64,000 nt of DNA from JAQBQB01 sp963846925 (lineage in GTDB: Bacteria; Gemmatimonadota; Gemmatimonadetes; Gemmatimonadales; Gemmatimonadaceae): NCBI GenBank assembly GCA_963846925.1, contig CAWJXW010000014.1:434001-498000 (forward strand). The letters are read 5' to 3'. Within the stretch, counting starts at the first letter, position 1, and every line of letters starts with the position of its first letter. The position numbers and the translations under genes are program-made. Shown piece by piece: positions 19,468-29,511 of the stretch. The notes beneath the pieces are model-generated. The model was given only the letters and a program-made list of their open reading frames with translations, made no database searches and was not told the origin of the DNA.

Positions 19468-20286
19468 AGCTCGCCGTCTCGAACATCGCGTGGGACTCGA
19501 ACGCCGACGACGCCGCGGCGGCACTGCTCGTTCGTGAAGGCGTGCGCGGCGTCGAGCTCGCTCCGACCAAGTGGCGCCCCGCGCCGTTCGATGCTTCCGA
19601 GGCCGACGTCGCCGACCTGCGCGCTCGCTGGGAGGATCGCGGGCTACCGATCGTCTCGCTGCAATCGCTGCTCTTCGGGCGGCCGGAGCTTCAACTCCTC
19701 GCGGGCGATCGCGAGCGCCAGGCGCTTGCTCGATCATCTGCGCAAAGTCGCCGACTTCGCCGCCGCGGTCGGAGCGAGGGCGCTGGTGTTCGGGTCGCCC
19801 AAGAATCGCGTGCGCGGCGCCCGACCGGTCGACGAGGCGATGCGCGTCGCGCGCGACGTCTTTCGCGTCCTCGCGCCCCACGCACGCGATCGCGGCGTGG
19901 TTTTCTGCATCGAGGCCAATCCTGCCGCGTACGGCTGCGACTTCATCACGCAAACGTCAGAGGCCGTCGAGCTCTGCCAACTGGCGGACGATTCGTCGAT
20001 CCGCGTCAACGCGGACCTCGGCGGGATGATCCTGGCGGGCGAGGATCCAGCGAGCGCGATCGCTCAGGCGGCGCCGTACGTCGCACACGTTCACGCCAGC
20101 GAGCCACACCTCGGCCAACTGTCGACGATCGCCGCGCACGAGCGTGCCGCGTCGGCGCTCTCGCAGGCGGGATACTCGGGATGGGTCTCAATCGAGATGC
20201 GCGCTCCGGCCCCGAACGATCAATTGGGGGCGCTGGAGCGCGCGATTCGTTTCGCCAAACGAGCTTACTCGATGGTCGGCGGCTGA
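19464..20286 (+). CDS. TIM-barrel sugar isomerase/epimerase-like protein, frameshifted as read
   Basis: About 274 codons of the xylose-isomerase-like AP_endonuc_2 superfamily, which isomerise or epimerise sugars using a divalent metal. GTG at 19464 begins MKLAVSNIAWD, then VRGVELAPTKW with the first metal-site Glu. Further motifs are VFCIEANPAAYGCDF, VNADLGGMI, VAHVHASEPHLG and SIEMRAP. A surplus G at 19721-19722 splits the frame. Proteins starting SNIAW...ELAPTK are common in polysaccharide clusters, which fits the glycosyltransferase and epimerase ahead of it. Confidence 0.82.
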
Positions 20287-20302
20287 GCGGCGCCGCACGC
20301 CG

Positions 20303-21418
20303 TCAGTGTCGCGACGAACTTCGTGTCGCGACGCGGCTGGCAAAGCGCATTTCGACGGCGCCGACATAAAGCATTCTGGAAACGGGCGCCTTGGCGTCGC
20401 GCACGACGTTCAACGTCGCCGCTTGCTCGACCGCGGCGGCGGTTTCGTCCGGCGTCGCCTTCGGGTGCGTCTCCATGTACAGCGCGAGGGCGCCGCTCAC
20501 GTATCCGGCGGCCATCGACGTGCCGTTCCACAGCTGCGTCACGGGCGCGTTGTTCCGGTCGAGACTCGGCAGCAGAACCGAATCACCTGGCGCGTAGATG
20601 TCGATGCACGGACCAAAGGCTGTGTTCGCTGCACGCCGGTCGATCGTGTGCGTCGTGCCGTCGCCGACCTCTTCAGACGCGAGCGCCGAGGCCCCGACGA
20701 CGATCGCGCCAAGCGAATTCGCCGGTGACACGCGGCACGCGTCGATGTCCAGGTTGCCCGCCGACACGACGACGGGAATGCCCGCGGCTCTTAGTTCCGC
20801 TACTGCGGAATCGAGCGACGGTATTCGCGACGACGTGTCGGCGATGAACGACCAATTCGCGATGGCAGGACCGGGATGTGACTTGTGATCCTCGATCACC
20901 CAATGGGCTCCGTCGACGATCGCCTTGATGGTGCCGCGCAGCTTCTCGCACTGCACCATTTTCACATCTACGATCTGAACGTCCGGCGCGACGCCGAGCG
21001 TGGCGCCGCCGATGGCGCCCGCGACCGCGGTGCCGTGCGCGTTGCAGATCTTCGGATCGTCGGAGAATCCGGTGTAGCCGATGCGGACGCGCCCGGCGAG
21101 CTCGGGGTGGTTCGGGGAGATTCCACCGTCGAACACGTAGACCGTGACCCCTTTGCCGGTCGCGGAATGCGCGAAGGTTCGGTCGAGTGGCAGCTCGTGC
21201 TGGTCGATGCGGTCGAGCGCCAGCGACACCGTGGGCGACTCGAGAATCGTCGTCGGCCGGGCCTCGCTCGACGCCAAGCCGTTGAGCGATGCGGAGTTCG
21301 CGGGCTCCGCAACGGCGATCGGATCGGGACGCGGCGGTCGCGCGCAACTCTCGATCAGCGCGCCACCGACCGCGGCCGTGCCGGCGATGAAGCCGGCCAA
21401 TACCAAGGTGCTTCGCAT
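20303..21418 (-). CDS. Secreted subtilisin-like serine protease (S8)
   Basis: 371 residues, intact. A signal peptide or lipobox (GGALIESCARPP) precedes a Pro/Ala-rich linker. The catalytic triad is Asp in VYVFDGG, His in NAHGTAVAG and Ser in NGTSMAAG, with the oxyanion Asn in VSAGN. The fold resembles the proteinase K branch. The residue after the catalytic Asp is Gly rather than the usual Thr/Ser (DGG for DTG). There is no I9 propeptide inhibitor domain in the short N-terminal part. It is convergent with the sugar operon. Confidence 0.93.
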   Translation of the reverse strand: MRSTLVLAGFIAGTAAVGGALIESCARPPRPDPIAVAEPANSASLNGLASSEARPTTILESPTVSLALDRIDQHELPLDRTFAHSATGKGVTVYVFDGGISPNHPELAGRVRIGYTGFSDDPKICNAHGTAVAGAIGGATLGVAPDVQIVDVKMVQCEKLRGTIKAIVDGAHWVIEDHKSHPGPAIANWSFIADTSSRIPSLDSAVAELRAAGIPVVVSAGNLDIDACRVSPANSLGAIVVGASALASEEVGDGTTHTIDRRAANTAFGPCIDIYAPGDSVLLPSLDRNNAPVTQLWNGTSMAAGYVSGALALYMETHPKATPDETAAAVEQAATLNVVRDAKAPVSRMLYVGAVEMRFASRVATRSSSRH

Positions 21419-21557
21419 GCCCTGCGACTAGGGAAAGCGCATGCCACAAGGCGTTCCGTCGAAAGAATTTGACGCATGCCCGTTGGCCCAATCGGTGCAA
21501 AGGTGTGCAAGCTGGCCGGCGACCAACGTCTCCTGACGTACCGTTCAGGGGTCACTC

Positions 21558-23842
21558 ATGAGTCGCGTCGCTGGTCTAGTCGCTGGTCAAGTCCGCCGTC
21601 ACGTCGTTCGCGGCACAATCGTCGTTGCCTCCGCTTTCGCCGCGCCGGCACTCGGCGCGCAGGGATGGATCGTCCCACGCCCGTGCGGTCTGGGCATTCA
21701 ACCCGTCGAAGGGCGCACTCCGCCGATCGTGCGCGACTGTTCCGCCGGCATCGTGCGAACCCGCAGCGACGTACGCGTGGAGCTCGCCGACCACGTGCTT
21801 CGCTATGAGGTCGAAGAGCGTTTCGTGAACCGCGGCGCGACGCTCGGCGAAGCCGACTACCTGTTCCCGCTGCCGACGAACGCCGCCTTTCAGAATCTTG
21901 CTCTCTCGATCGACGGCGAGCTCGTCGCGGGCGAGACGATGAACGCGGGCCAGGCGCGCAACATCTACGAATCGATCGTCCGCGCGCGGCGTGACCCGGC
22001 GCTCGTCGAATGGATGGGGCATGGCCTGCTCCACGCGCGCATCTTCCCGCTCGAGCCTGGCCGAGAGCGGACTGTCGTCGTTCGATTTCAGAGCGTCGCG
22101 CCGCGCGAAGGCGACGCGCTGCGCATCGACTATTTCCGCGGCGGCGCGCCAGGAACGACCAACGTTCGCGATGGCGGCGACGCCTCGTTCACGCTCAGCT
22201 ACCGCCAGGCGCCGGAACTCGGCGCCGCCGTTCTCGCCGACGCACCAGCTCGACGTCGCCGACCGCGATGGTCGCAGAGTGGTCACCGTGCGCGGCGACG
22301 CGCGCGACGTGACCCTGCTCGTCCCGGTGCGCGCGCGCAACGAGGCCGCGATCACCGCGCTCAACTACGCGCCCGGCAACGAGGACGGATTCACGCTGCT
22401 CAGCGTGACGCCGCCAGCCGGCCGCCGAACCGACGTCATCCCGCGCGACGTCACCCTGGTGCTCGACGTTTCGGGCTCGATGAACGGCCGCAAGATCGAG
22501 CAAGCGCGCGCGGCGGGGCGCCAACTGCTCTCCACGCTTCATGAATCCGACCGGTTCCGGTTGATCGACTTCTCGAGCGACGTGCACACCTTCCGCGACG
22601 ACTTCGTCGCTGCCACGCCCGACAACGTCCGCGAGGCGACGCGGTATCTCGCCGCGCTCGACGCGTCGGGGAGTACCAACATCGAAGGCGCGCTGCGCGA
22701 AGCGCTGCGCCCGGCCGTGGTTCGTGGCCGCTTGCCGGTGATCCTGTTCGTCACCGACGGCGAGCCGACGGTCGGGGACACACGCCCGGACCATCTCGCC
22801 GCGATGGCCGCCGACGCCAACGCGCACGCCGAAGAGCCTCGGCGGATCTTCACGTTCGGGTTGGGGTCAGATGTGAACGTGGGTCTGCTGGAACAGCTCG
22901 CCTTGCAAGGGCGCGGAACATCGCAGTTCGTCCGGCCGGATGAATCGGTCGAGCGAATGGTCGGCATCGTCGCCGACCGTCTCGTCGGCCCGATGCTGAC
23001 GAACGTTCGCGTGCACGTCGACGGCGACGTGCGTCTCTCCAGAATGCTCCCCGGTGAAACGACGGACATCTTCGCCGACCGTGATCTCTCGCTCGTGGCG
23101 AGGTACTCCGGCCACGGACGCGCGCGGGTCGTCGTCGAGGGACGCCGAGGAACGACGCCGGTGACGTGGACGTCGACGGTGGATTTTCCGGATCGCGACC
23201 GCGAGAACTCGTTCGTCGCGCGACTCTGGGCGACGCAGCGCGTCGGGTATCTGAGTGCGGAGAAGCGAAACAACGGCGGCTCGTCGGAAATCGACGACGA
23301 AATCCGTTCGCTCGGCGAGCGGTACGGGATTCCGACCGAGTTTACTTCGTATCTCGTGACGGAGCGTCAGGACCTTCCCGTGCGCACGGCGATGATGGGC
23401 GCCGGAGGAGGACCAGGTCGCCGCCATGGCTCCCGCGGCCCTCAAGGCCCGGTCGGTTGACATGGCGTTCGAGTCGGCGAAAGTGGCGTCGGCGCAGCGA
23501 AGCATGTCCAATGTTGCCGCGATCGACTCTCTGTCCCTCGCCAGCCGCCCGCGCGACAAGGACGAGGCTCGCAGCACGCGGCGCATCGACGGACGGACGT
23601 TCGCGCTGCGCGATGCCGCTTGGACCGACGTGCGCTATCATGCCGGTATGCAGGTGACGACGATCAAACCGTACTCGAAGGCGTACTTCGATTTGCTGCA
23701 ACAGCTGCCCGAGCTGAAGACCGTGTTCGCGCTCGGGGATCGACTGGTAGTGGTTGGAAAGACGTCGGCGATCCGAGTGGATGACAGCGGCGTGGCGGAA
23801 CTGGCGCCGGGCGCACTAACGGCGCTGGTACGAGGGTGGTGA
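21558..23842 (+). CDS. VIT- and von Willebrand factor A-domain protein, secreted, frameshifted as read
   Basis: About 760 codons. The signal peptide ends ALGAQ. An inter-alpha-trypsin (VIT) domain follows (about residues 55-185: EERFVNRGATLGEADYLFPLP, GETMNAGQARNIYE, LEPGRERTVVVRFQ). The vWA domain (about 290-460) has a complete MIDAS set: DVSGSM, a later Thr in SGSTNIEGALR and FVTDGEPT. The C-terminal part is Ser/Arg-rich and ends in a small domain (YFDLLQQLPELKTVFALGDRLVVVG). Frame breaks lie near 22242 and at 23404-23405 (GG for G). Such proteins are usually envelope-linked binding or assembly factors. Confidence 0.88.
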
Positions 23843-23848
23843 ACGTTC

Positions 23849-23930
23849 AGGTCTCCGGTCTCGGGTCACTGGTCTCTGGGGGCTGACAGCCTTCGGTTTT
23901 CCAGAGACCTGAGACCAGAGACCTGAGACC
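23849..23930 (+). repeat. Inverted pair of GGTCTC/GAGACC short repeats ahead of the sigma factor
   Basis: The left part has CAGGTCTCCGGTCTC and ACTGGTCTCTGG; the right part has CCAGAGACCTGAGACC twice, nearly. Left GGTCTCTGG (23871-23879) and right CCAGAGACC (23901-23909) pair perfectly across a 21-base loop. The element fills the gap between the vWA gene and the sigma-factor ATG at 23940. Confidence 0.75.
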
Positions 23931-23939
23931 AATTTTCCG

Positions 23940-24494
23940 ATGCTCGACCTCGACCGACTCTTCCGCGAATACCATCAGCCGCTCGTGCGTTACCTCGCAC
24001 GGCGGCTGGGGGATCGCGACTGGGCGGAAGAAGTCGCGCAGGAGACTTTTCTTCGAGCGGCGCGGCAGGAGTCGATCACCAGCGAGCGGTCGTGGCTTTT
24101 CGCCGTGGCGACGAACCTGTTGCGCGACGAAGCGCGGAAGGACGCGCGGCGCCGCCGCCATCTCGAGCTCCTTCGAGAACACGCGCGCGCCGAAGAAGCG
24201 GTCGAGCCGGAGCCGACGACACTCGAGCGGGCGCAGGAGGCGGCCTTGGCCAGGCGAGCGATCGACGCGCTGGGCGAGCGTGATCGCGAGGCGCTGCTGA
24301 TGCGCGAGGAGGGGCTCAACTACATCGAGATCGCCAGCGCGCTCGATCTGTCGGTCGCGTCGGTGGGAACGACGCTGGCTCGCGCCCGAAAGCGACTGGT
24401 CGAAGCGTACGAAGCGTTGCAACGTGACGGTTGGCCGGGCGGCGGCGCTCGCGCGACCGCGCCGAGAGGAGAAGGGACACATGCTGCATCTTGA
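23940..24494 (+). CDS. ECF-type RNA polymerase sigma factor
   Basis: 184 residues. Region 2 (about residues 8-70) reads FREYHQPLVRYLARRLGD, WAEEVAQETFLRA and WLFAVATNLLRDEARKDARRR. Region 4 (about 105-160) reads AIDALGERDREALLMREEGLNYIEIASALDLSVASVGTTLARARKRL. This gives the standard ECF layout without region 3. The next gene overlaps by 14 bases and encodes a zinc-finger anti-sigma factor, so activity should be held back until a membrane signal releases it. ATG at 23940 is preceded by the inverted repeat at 23849-23930, which could influence its expression. Confidence 0.94.
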   Translation: MLDLDRLFREYHQPLVRYLARRLGDRDWAEEVAQETFLRAARQESITSERSWLFAVATNLLRDEARKDARRRRHLELLREHARAEEAVEPEPTTLERAQEAALARRAIDALGERDREALLMREEGLNYIEIASALDLSVASVGTTLARARKRLVEAYEALQRDGWPGGGARATAPRGEGTHAAS

Positions 24495-25745
24495 CGAAGG
24501 AACGGTCCACGCGTGGCTCGACGGGGAGTTGTCGCCGGACGACGCCGAGAGCGCCGCGCGCACACGTCGCGACGTGCGCGGAATGCCGAGCGCTCGTCGC
24601 TGAGGCGCGCGGGGTCATGGCCGGCGCGTCGCGGATCGTGTCGGCGCTCGACGCTGGACCCGCCGGCGTGATCCCGCCAGCGCAGCGCGGACCGAGCTCG
24701 CATCGCCGAGCGTGGTATCGATTTGCGCTGACGCCGGTGCGGATGTCGATCGCGGCGACGATCGTCGTCGCCGTGGGCGTGACGTTCACGGCGCGTCGCG
24801 TCGCCGACAACAGCCTGGTGCGCGCAAAGATGGCTGTCAGTCCCATCAACGCGGGCAAGCCGACCGTGGCGGCTAGCCCGTCGGCCGACTCGAGCTCCGT
24901 CACGGTGGTCGACCGGACGGTCGGGCAAACCGAAGGCGCCGGCGAGGACGCCGTCGCCGATCGCGCCGGCGAGTGTCGACATGTCCTTCTCGAAGCCGGC
25001 CGCGTCGCCTGCCGCACGGGTGAGCGACGCGGCCGACGCTGGAACAGAAAGCCGCGCCGGCGGACAAGCGCGCGGTGACCGAATCTGCCCAGACAGGTTG
25101 CGGCCGCGCCGACGCCGGCCGCATCGCCGCCCCCCGCCGCGCGGTCCGACTCGCTCCGCGCGAAGGACGAGATGGCGAAGGTCGCCGTGGATTCGCTGTC
25201 GAGAGCGCAGGCGTCGAACGGCGCCAGAGGCACTCGCCGCCGCCAACGCCAGTCAGCTCAGAGAATCGCTGCCAACAAGCGTGATGCGGAGCCAACGAGC
25301 GTTGTTGTATTGCGGGAGTGTTATCGACTAGCCGTCGACTCGACGGACTGGCGCGGTGTTTGCCGTCTGGCTTTGCGCTCGATCTCTCGGCTTCCGGCTT
25401 TCGCGCGACGGGTCAGGTGGCCGGTGCGGGCGCTGGCAGGAGGTGCGGGACCAGGAGCTGCTCCGAAGGCGGTGGCGCAGCCAGCGAACAGCCCCCTCCA
25501 ACTCAGTCCTCGCCGACGCGAGAGTCAATCCGGTCTACGCGTCGCCTCGAACGGGCGCCTCGATTCGAACGTCATCGGGTCCTGGTTCGCCGTTCGCGCG
25601 GATACGATCGGCGTCCGCCTTGCGTCGGCCGACCCTAGCAAAGCCATAACCGTTCTGCTGACGGGCGGTGAGCTCGAATGCGCGAGTGATCTCGAGCGAC
25701 CGCACCGACAGCGTGCGCGTCGCCAGAACGCCGTGCGTGCCTTAG
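24481..25745 (+). CDS. Zinc-finger anti-sigma factor, membrane-anchored, heavily frameshifted as read
   Basis: About 420 codons when frames are joined. It starts HLDEGTVHAWLDGELSPDDAE and switches frame near 24555 to AHVATCAECRALV, which together form the zf-HC2 anti-sigma domain (HxxxCxxC). A single helix MSIAATIVVAVGVTF crosses the membrane (about 24745-24795). The rest is an Ala/Pro-rich periplasmic region. In it I can follow pieces such as KAAPADKRAVTESAQT, GCYRLAVDSTDW, GSWFAVRADTIGVRLAS and the end SSDRTDSVRVARTPCVP at TAG 25743-25745. At least six frame changes occur. Overlap with the sigma gene fixes the pair; the sensed signal is unknown. Confidence 0.75.
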
Positions 25746-25752
25746 GGCGGAG

Positions 25753-26814
25753 CTACTTGAGGTCGATCCGCCCCATGCGGCTTCTGCCACTCTCGGCGAT
25801 CCAGAGTCGCTGGCGCGTCGAGTCGAAGCTGATGTTGCGCACGATCGTACCCTTGGTCGGGATTGGGACGACTTCCATGCGCTCAGTCGCCGGATCGAAC
25901 CGCACCATCGTGCCCTGACGCGACTCGTTCACCCAGATCGCGCCGTCGGGCGCGACGCCGATGCCGTACGGATTCGACGTGGTATCAGGCATGCCGCTCG
26001 GCGTCCTCCACTCCTTCGCCGTCTTCGTCTTGGGGTCGTACATCCCGATGTGGCTGCGCGCGTTGTCCGAGTACCAGATACGACCGTCCGACGTGATGCA
26101 GAGCCGGCGCGGACGCGTGGCTGGATTCGGCAAGTCGATCTCGGTCAGTTTCGCGGTCTTCGGATCCAGATGCCCGAGCTTGTTCGTACCGAAGAGCGCG
26201 ATCCAGAGTGAACCATCGGGCGCGCGCTGCAGTCCGTACGGCAAGGCACGCGGTGTGGCGACGTCATAGAGCGTGACGGAACCACTCTCCGGATCGAGTT
26301 TGCCATACTTGTTAGATTGCTGCGCCGTGAACCAGAGCGTTCCGTTCAGCCAAAGCGGCGTATGTGGATCACGCGCGCCTTCCGTCTTGTACTCGGTTAT
26401 TGTACCTGTCTTCGGGTCGAGGTGGCCGATCAAGCCGGCGGCGTTGCCAGTGTACCATACGCTGCCGTCCGGCACGACGATAATGCCGTGGGGCCCGGAC
26501 TTTGGTGTTGGCGTCGGGAACTCCTTCACTTCGCCCGTCTCTGGATCCAGCCGCCCGATGTAGCTCCCCTGCTGGTCGGCGAAATAGACGCTCCCGTCTC
26601 GCGCCACCGCTGGGTCGTGCGCGAAGGCGTCCGGGTTCTTGTGCGGCAGCACGTACTCGCGGACACTGAACGGCGAGGGGGGCACCTGCCCCACCTCGCT
26701 GACGCCCGCGACCGGCGTGACGGCCAAGACGAAGATCGCTACGCCCGCCAGCAAGATCGCGGCGAGCAGGAGCATCAGGGGTGATCGACGGAGCTGCGTG
26801 AGTCGAAGCCACAT
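25753..26814 (-). CDS. Vgb-like (streptogramin lyase family) beta-propeller protein
   Basis: 353 residues. One N-terminal membrane helix (LMLLLAAILLAGVAIFVLAV) anchors a seven-bladed propeller. Each blade repeats the pattern PDGSVWYT/GLIGHLDPKTGTITEY, six to seven times, typical of virginiamycin B lyase relatives. In true Vgb a His and a Glu in one blade perform catalysis. The nearest blade here, NPYGIGVAPDGAIWVNES, keeps the Glu but has Tyr where Vgb has His (by eye), so antibiotic lyase activity should not be assumed. It ends convergently with the anti-sigma gene (seven bases between stops). Confidence 0.85.
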   Translation of the reverse strand: MWLRLTQLRRSPLMLLLAAILLAGVAIFVLAVTPVAGVSEVGQVPPSPFSVREYVLPHKNPDAFAHDPAVARDGSVYFADQQGSYIGRLDPETGEVKEFPTPTPKSGPHGIIVVPDGSVWYTGNAAGLIGHLDPKTGTITEYKTEGARDPHTPLWLNGTLWFTAQQSNKYGKLDPESGSVTLYDVATPRALPYGLQRAPDGSLWIALFGTNKLGHLDPKTAKLTEIDLPNPATRPRRLCITSDGRIWYSDNARSHIGMYDPKTKTAKEWRTPSGMPDTTSNPYGIGVAPDGAIWVNESRQGTMVRFDPATERMEVVPIPTKGTIVRNISFDSTRQRLWIAESGRSRMGRIDLK

Positions 26815-26970
26815 AAAGGCCCCCTTCCTTCGCGGAGAACTCGTGAGAGAGCGGACACGACGCGCGATCCGGCGCGCCCGTCAGCCGAATAGATGTACTC
26901 GCGGCCGTTTCCCGCCGCAAACCGCTGGTCGCCGAGGCGCGCTTGTTGCGTCCGCCACGCCCCCGTGAAC

Positions 26971-28641
26971 ATGAACGACCCCGCCCTCTGGTACAAAGAC
27001 GCGATCGTCTACCAGCTCCACGTCAAGAGCTTCCGCGACTCCAACGCCGACGGCTATGGCGACTTTCGCGGGCTGCTCGACAAGCTGGACTACGTGCGCC
27101 AACTCGGCGCGAACACGATCTGGCTGCTGCCGTTCTACCCGTCGCCCCTCAAGGACGACGGCTACGACATCTCCGCGTACGAGGAGATCAACCCCGCGTA
27201 TGGCACGATCGAGGACTTTCGGTCGTTCCTCGCCGCGGCGCACGAGCGGGGCATCCGCGTCATCACCGAGTTGGTGATCAACCACACGTCCGACCAGCAC
27301 CCCTGGTTCCAGCGGGCGCGCCAGGCACCGAAGGGATCGCGCGAGCGCGACTGGTACGTGTGGAGCGACGACCCGAACAAGTACGCCGGCACGCGCATCA
27401 TCTTCAGCGACACCGAGCGCTCGAACTGGGCGTGGGATCCGGAAGCGCAGCAGTTCTACTGGCACCGCTTCTTCAGCCACCAGCCGGACCTCAACTTCGA
27501 CAACCCCGACGTTCTGGCCGCGCTCCTCAACGTGATGCGCTTCTGGCTGCGCATGGGCGTGGACGGGCTACGCCTCGACGCGATTCCGTATCTCGTCGAG
27601 CGCGAGGGAACGAGCTGCGAGAATCTTCCCGAGACGCACGGTATTCTCAAGGCGTTGCGGGCCACGGTGGACGCGGAGTTTCCGAATCGCGTCTTCCTCG
27701 CCGAGGCGAACCTCTGGCCGAGCGACGTGCGCGCGTACTTCGGGAACAGCGATGAGTGCCACATGGCGTTCAACTTTCCGATCATGCCCCGCATGTACAT
27801 GGCGGTGCGAAAGGAAGACCGCACGCCGATCGTCGAGATCATGCGGCAGACGCCGGAGATTCCGTTCGACTGCCAATGGGCGGTGTTCCTCCGCAACCAC
27901 GACGAGCTCACGCTCGAGACGGTGACCGACGAAGAGCGCGATTACATGTACCGCGAGTACGCGCGCGATCCGCGCATGCGCATCAACGCCGGCATCCGCC
28001 GCCGGCTCGCGCCTCTCATGGAAAGCGGCCGCCGGCAGATCGAGCTGATGAACGCGCTGCTGATGTCGATGCCCGGCACGCCGATCATCTACTACGGCGA
28101 CGAGATCGGGATGGGCGACAACATCTACCTCGGCGACCGCAACGGGGTGCGCACGCCGATGCAGTGGAGCGCCGACCGCAACGCGGGGTTCAGCGAGGCG
28201 GAGACCGCCGCGCTGTACTCGCCGCTCATCGTCGATCCGCCATACGGGTTCCACACGGTGAACGTCTCCGCGCAGGAACGCACGCCGACCTCGTTGCTCC
28301 GCTGGACGCGCCGGCTCGTCTCCGTGCGCCAGGAGTACAAGGCGTTCGGCCGTGGCACGTGGGAGGCGATCAACTGTCCGAACCGACGGGTCCTCGTCTT
28401 CCTTCGGCGCTACGAAGACGAGACGATTCTCTGCGTCAACAACCTGTCGCGCTTCGCTCAGTACGTGGAGCTCGAGATGCACGATTTCCAGAACTGCGTC
28501 CCGATCGAGATGTGGAGCAAGGCCTGTTTCCCGCCGATCCGCGAGGTGCCGTACGTGTTGACACTCGGCCCACACAACTTCCTCTGGTTCCGGATCGTGT
28601 CGTCGGAACAGGCAAAGGAGATCCAGCGCCAGTTGCCGTAG
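26971..28641 (+). CDS. treS: Trehalose synthase (maltose alpha-glucosyltransferase), GH13
   Basis: 556 residues, cytoplasmic. TreS interconverts maltose and trehalose. The start is ALWYKDAIVYQLHVKSF. GH13 region I is ELVINHTSD, the nucleophile Asp is in GVDGLRLDAIPYL, the acid/base Glu is in VFLAEANLWP and the third acid is in FLRNHDEL. The TreS-type tail GTPIIYYGDEIGMGDNIYLGDRNGVRTPMQW is complete in order, here cited in part as GDRNGVRTPMQW. ATG at 26971 puts the family start at residue 3. There is no fused maltokinase and no glgE or treY gene beside it. Confidence 0.93.
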   Translation: MNDPALWYKDAIVYQLHVKSFRDSNADGYGDFRGLLDKLDYVRQLGANTIWLLPFYPSPLKDDGYDISAYEEINPAYGTIEDFRSFLAAAHERGIRVITELVINHTSDQHPWFQRARQAPKGSRERDWYVWSDDPNKYAGTRIIFSDTERSNWAWDPEAQQFYWHRFFSHQPDLNFDNPDVLAALLNVMRFWLRMGVDGLRLDAIPYLVEREGTSCENLPETHGILKALRATVDAEFPNRVFLAEANLWPSDVRAYFGNSDECHMAFNFPIMPRMYMAVRKEDRTPIVEIMRQTPEIPFDCQWAVFLRNHDELTLETVTDEERDYMYREYARDPRMRINAGIRRRLAPLMESGRRQIELMNALLMSMPGTPIIYYGDEIGMGDNIYLGDRNGVRTPMQWSADRNAGFSEAETAALYSPLIVDPPYGFHTVNVSAQERTPTSLLRWTRRLVSVRQEYKAFGRGTWEAINCPNRRVLVFLRRYEDETILCVNNLSRFAQYVELEMHDFQNCVPIEMWSKACFPPIREVPYVLTLGPHNFLWFRIVSSEQAKEIQRQLP

Positions 28642-28667
28642 CGCGTGCCCCTCGTCCGGCTTGCGCG

Positions 28668-28892
28668 CTACCCGCCTCTCGCCCGATTGACCACGAGTCG
28701 CCAGGCCCTCCACAGCGCCAAACCGAGCGCCACGCCGCCGATGCCAAAGACGACGAGCAAGACGCCGAACTGACCGGCGCCGCCGATCAGAGCCCGAATG
28801 CCGACCCATCCCCAAACCGCACCGAAGGCCACCGCGAAGACCGCGGCGGCGGGGAGGACGTAGTAGACGAATCGTGGCCGCGCTGTGCTCAT
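28668..28892 (-). CDS. Small two-helix membrane protein
   Basis: 74 residues with two hydrophobic helices (YYVLPAAAVFAVAFGAVWGWVG and FGVLLVVFGIGGVALGLALW, trimmed here) and a basic tail. I do not recognise a family. ATG at 28892 lies 28 bases after the GNAT stop on the same strand, so they may be cotranscribed. Confidence 0.55.
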   Translation of the reverse strand: MSTARPRFVYYVLPAAAVFAVAFGAVWGWVGIRALIGGAGQFGVLLVVFGIGGVALGLALWRAWRLVVNRARGG

Positions 28893-28920
28893 CGATGTGT
28901 GCGTCGGGTTGCGCGCCTTC

Positions 28921-29460
28921 TCACGCGAGGCCAAGCGCCATCACGTGATCGCGCTGCGAATCGGTGCCGACAAGAAAGCGCTGCTCGCCGACCCGGCGAA
29001 AGCCCCACTTCTCATAGAAAGCGATGCCGCGGGGGTTCTGCTCCCACACGCCGAGCCAGAGGACGTCGCAACCCCACGCGCGGGACTGCTCGATGCACGC
29101 CTGCAAGAGCGCGCCGCCGACGCCGCGCCCGTGCCAGGAGCGATCGGCGTAGATTCGCTGCACCTCGGCCGGGTAGCGCGCCACGATGTGCGGTGACTTG
29201 GATTCGCGACGCGCCATTGCGTAGCCGACCGCTTCGCCGTTCGCCTCGGCGATCCACGTCGCGCGATTCGCGTCGCCCAACTCGGCGAGCTGAAGGTCGG
29301 GAGAGTATGTCCTGGCCAGGAAGAGATGCAGATCGTCGGGGTCGTTCATCTCGCCGAACGCGTCTTCGAACAACCTGGCGCCGAGGGCGGCCAGGAGCCG
29401 CGCGTCGGCTTCGTTCGAGTCGGCTCGGCGGACGACGACGTCATCGGCCTGCTCGCTCAC
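28921..29460 (-). CDS. GNAT-family N-acetyltransferase
   Basis: 179 residues. The acetyl-CoA site is IYADRSWHGRGVGGALLQAC (R/Q-x-x-G-x-G/A motif), with a typical C-terminal FYEKWGFRRVGEQRF. GTG at 29460 is chosen because GAGGAA stands four bases ahead. It is divergent from the MerR gene and shares the 50-base promoter region with it. The acceptor substrate is unknown. Confidence 0.88.
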   Translation of the reverse strand: MSEQADDVVVRRADSNEADARLLAALGARLFEDAFGEMNDPDDLHLFLARTYSPDLQLAELGDANRATWIAEANGEAVGYAMARRESKSPHIVARYPAEVQRIYADRSWHGRGVGGALLQACIEQSRAWGCDVLWLGVWEQNPRGIAFYEKWGFRRVGEQRFLVGTDSQRDHVMALGLA

Positions 29461-29474
29461 CGATTCCTCGGCGC

Positions 29475-29505
29475 TTGAACCTGACGTAACGTGAGGACAT
29501 AGTCT
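29475..29505 (+). promoter_or_regulatory. MerR-type promoter/operator with 19-base spacer
   Basis: TTGAAC (29475-29480) and TAGTCT (29500-29505) are separated by 19 bases, the lengthened spacer typical of MerR-controlled promoters. The spacer holds the dyad CCTGACGTAACGTGAGG, an inverted repeat with one mismatch per arm, the usual MerR/TipA operator shape. The -10 ends six bases before ATG 29512. Confidence 0.8.
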
Positions 29506-29511
29506 GAGTGC

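Noticed and set aside
28436..29489. Plus-strand extension frames over the end of treS and the GNAT gene
   Set aside because: Arg-rich shadow text. GNAT and the small membrane gene on the minus strand explain the region.
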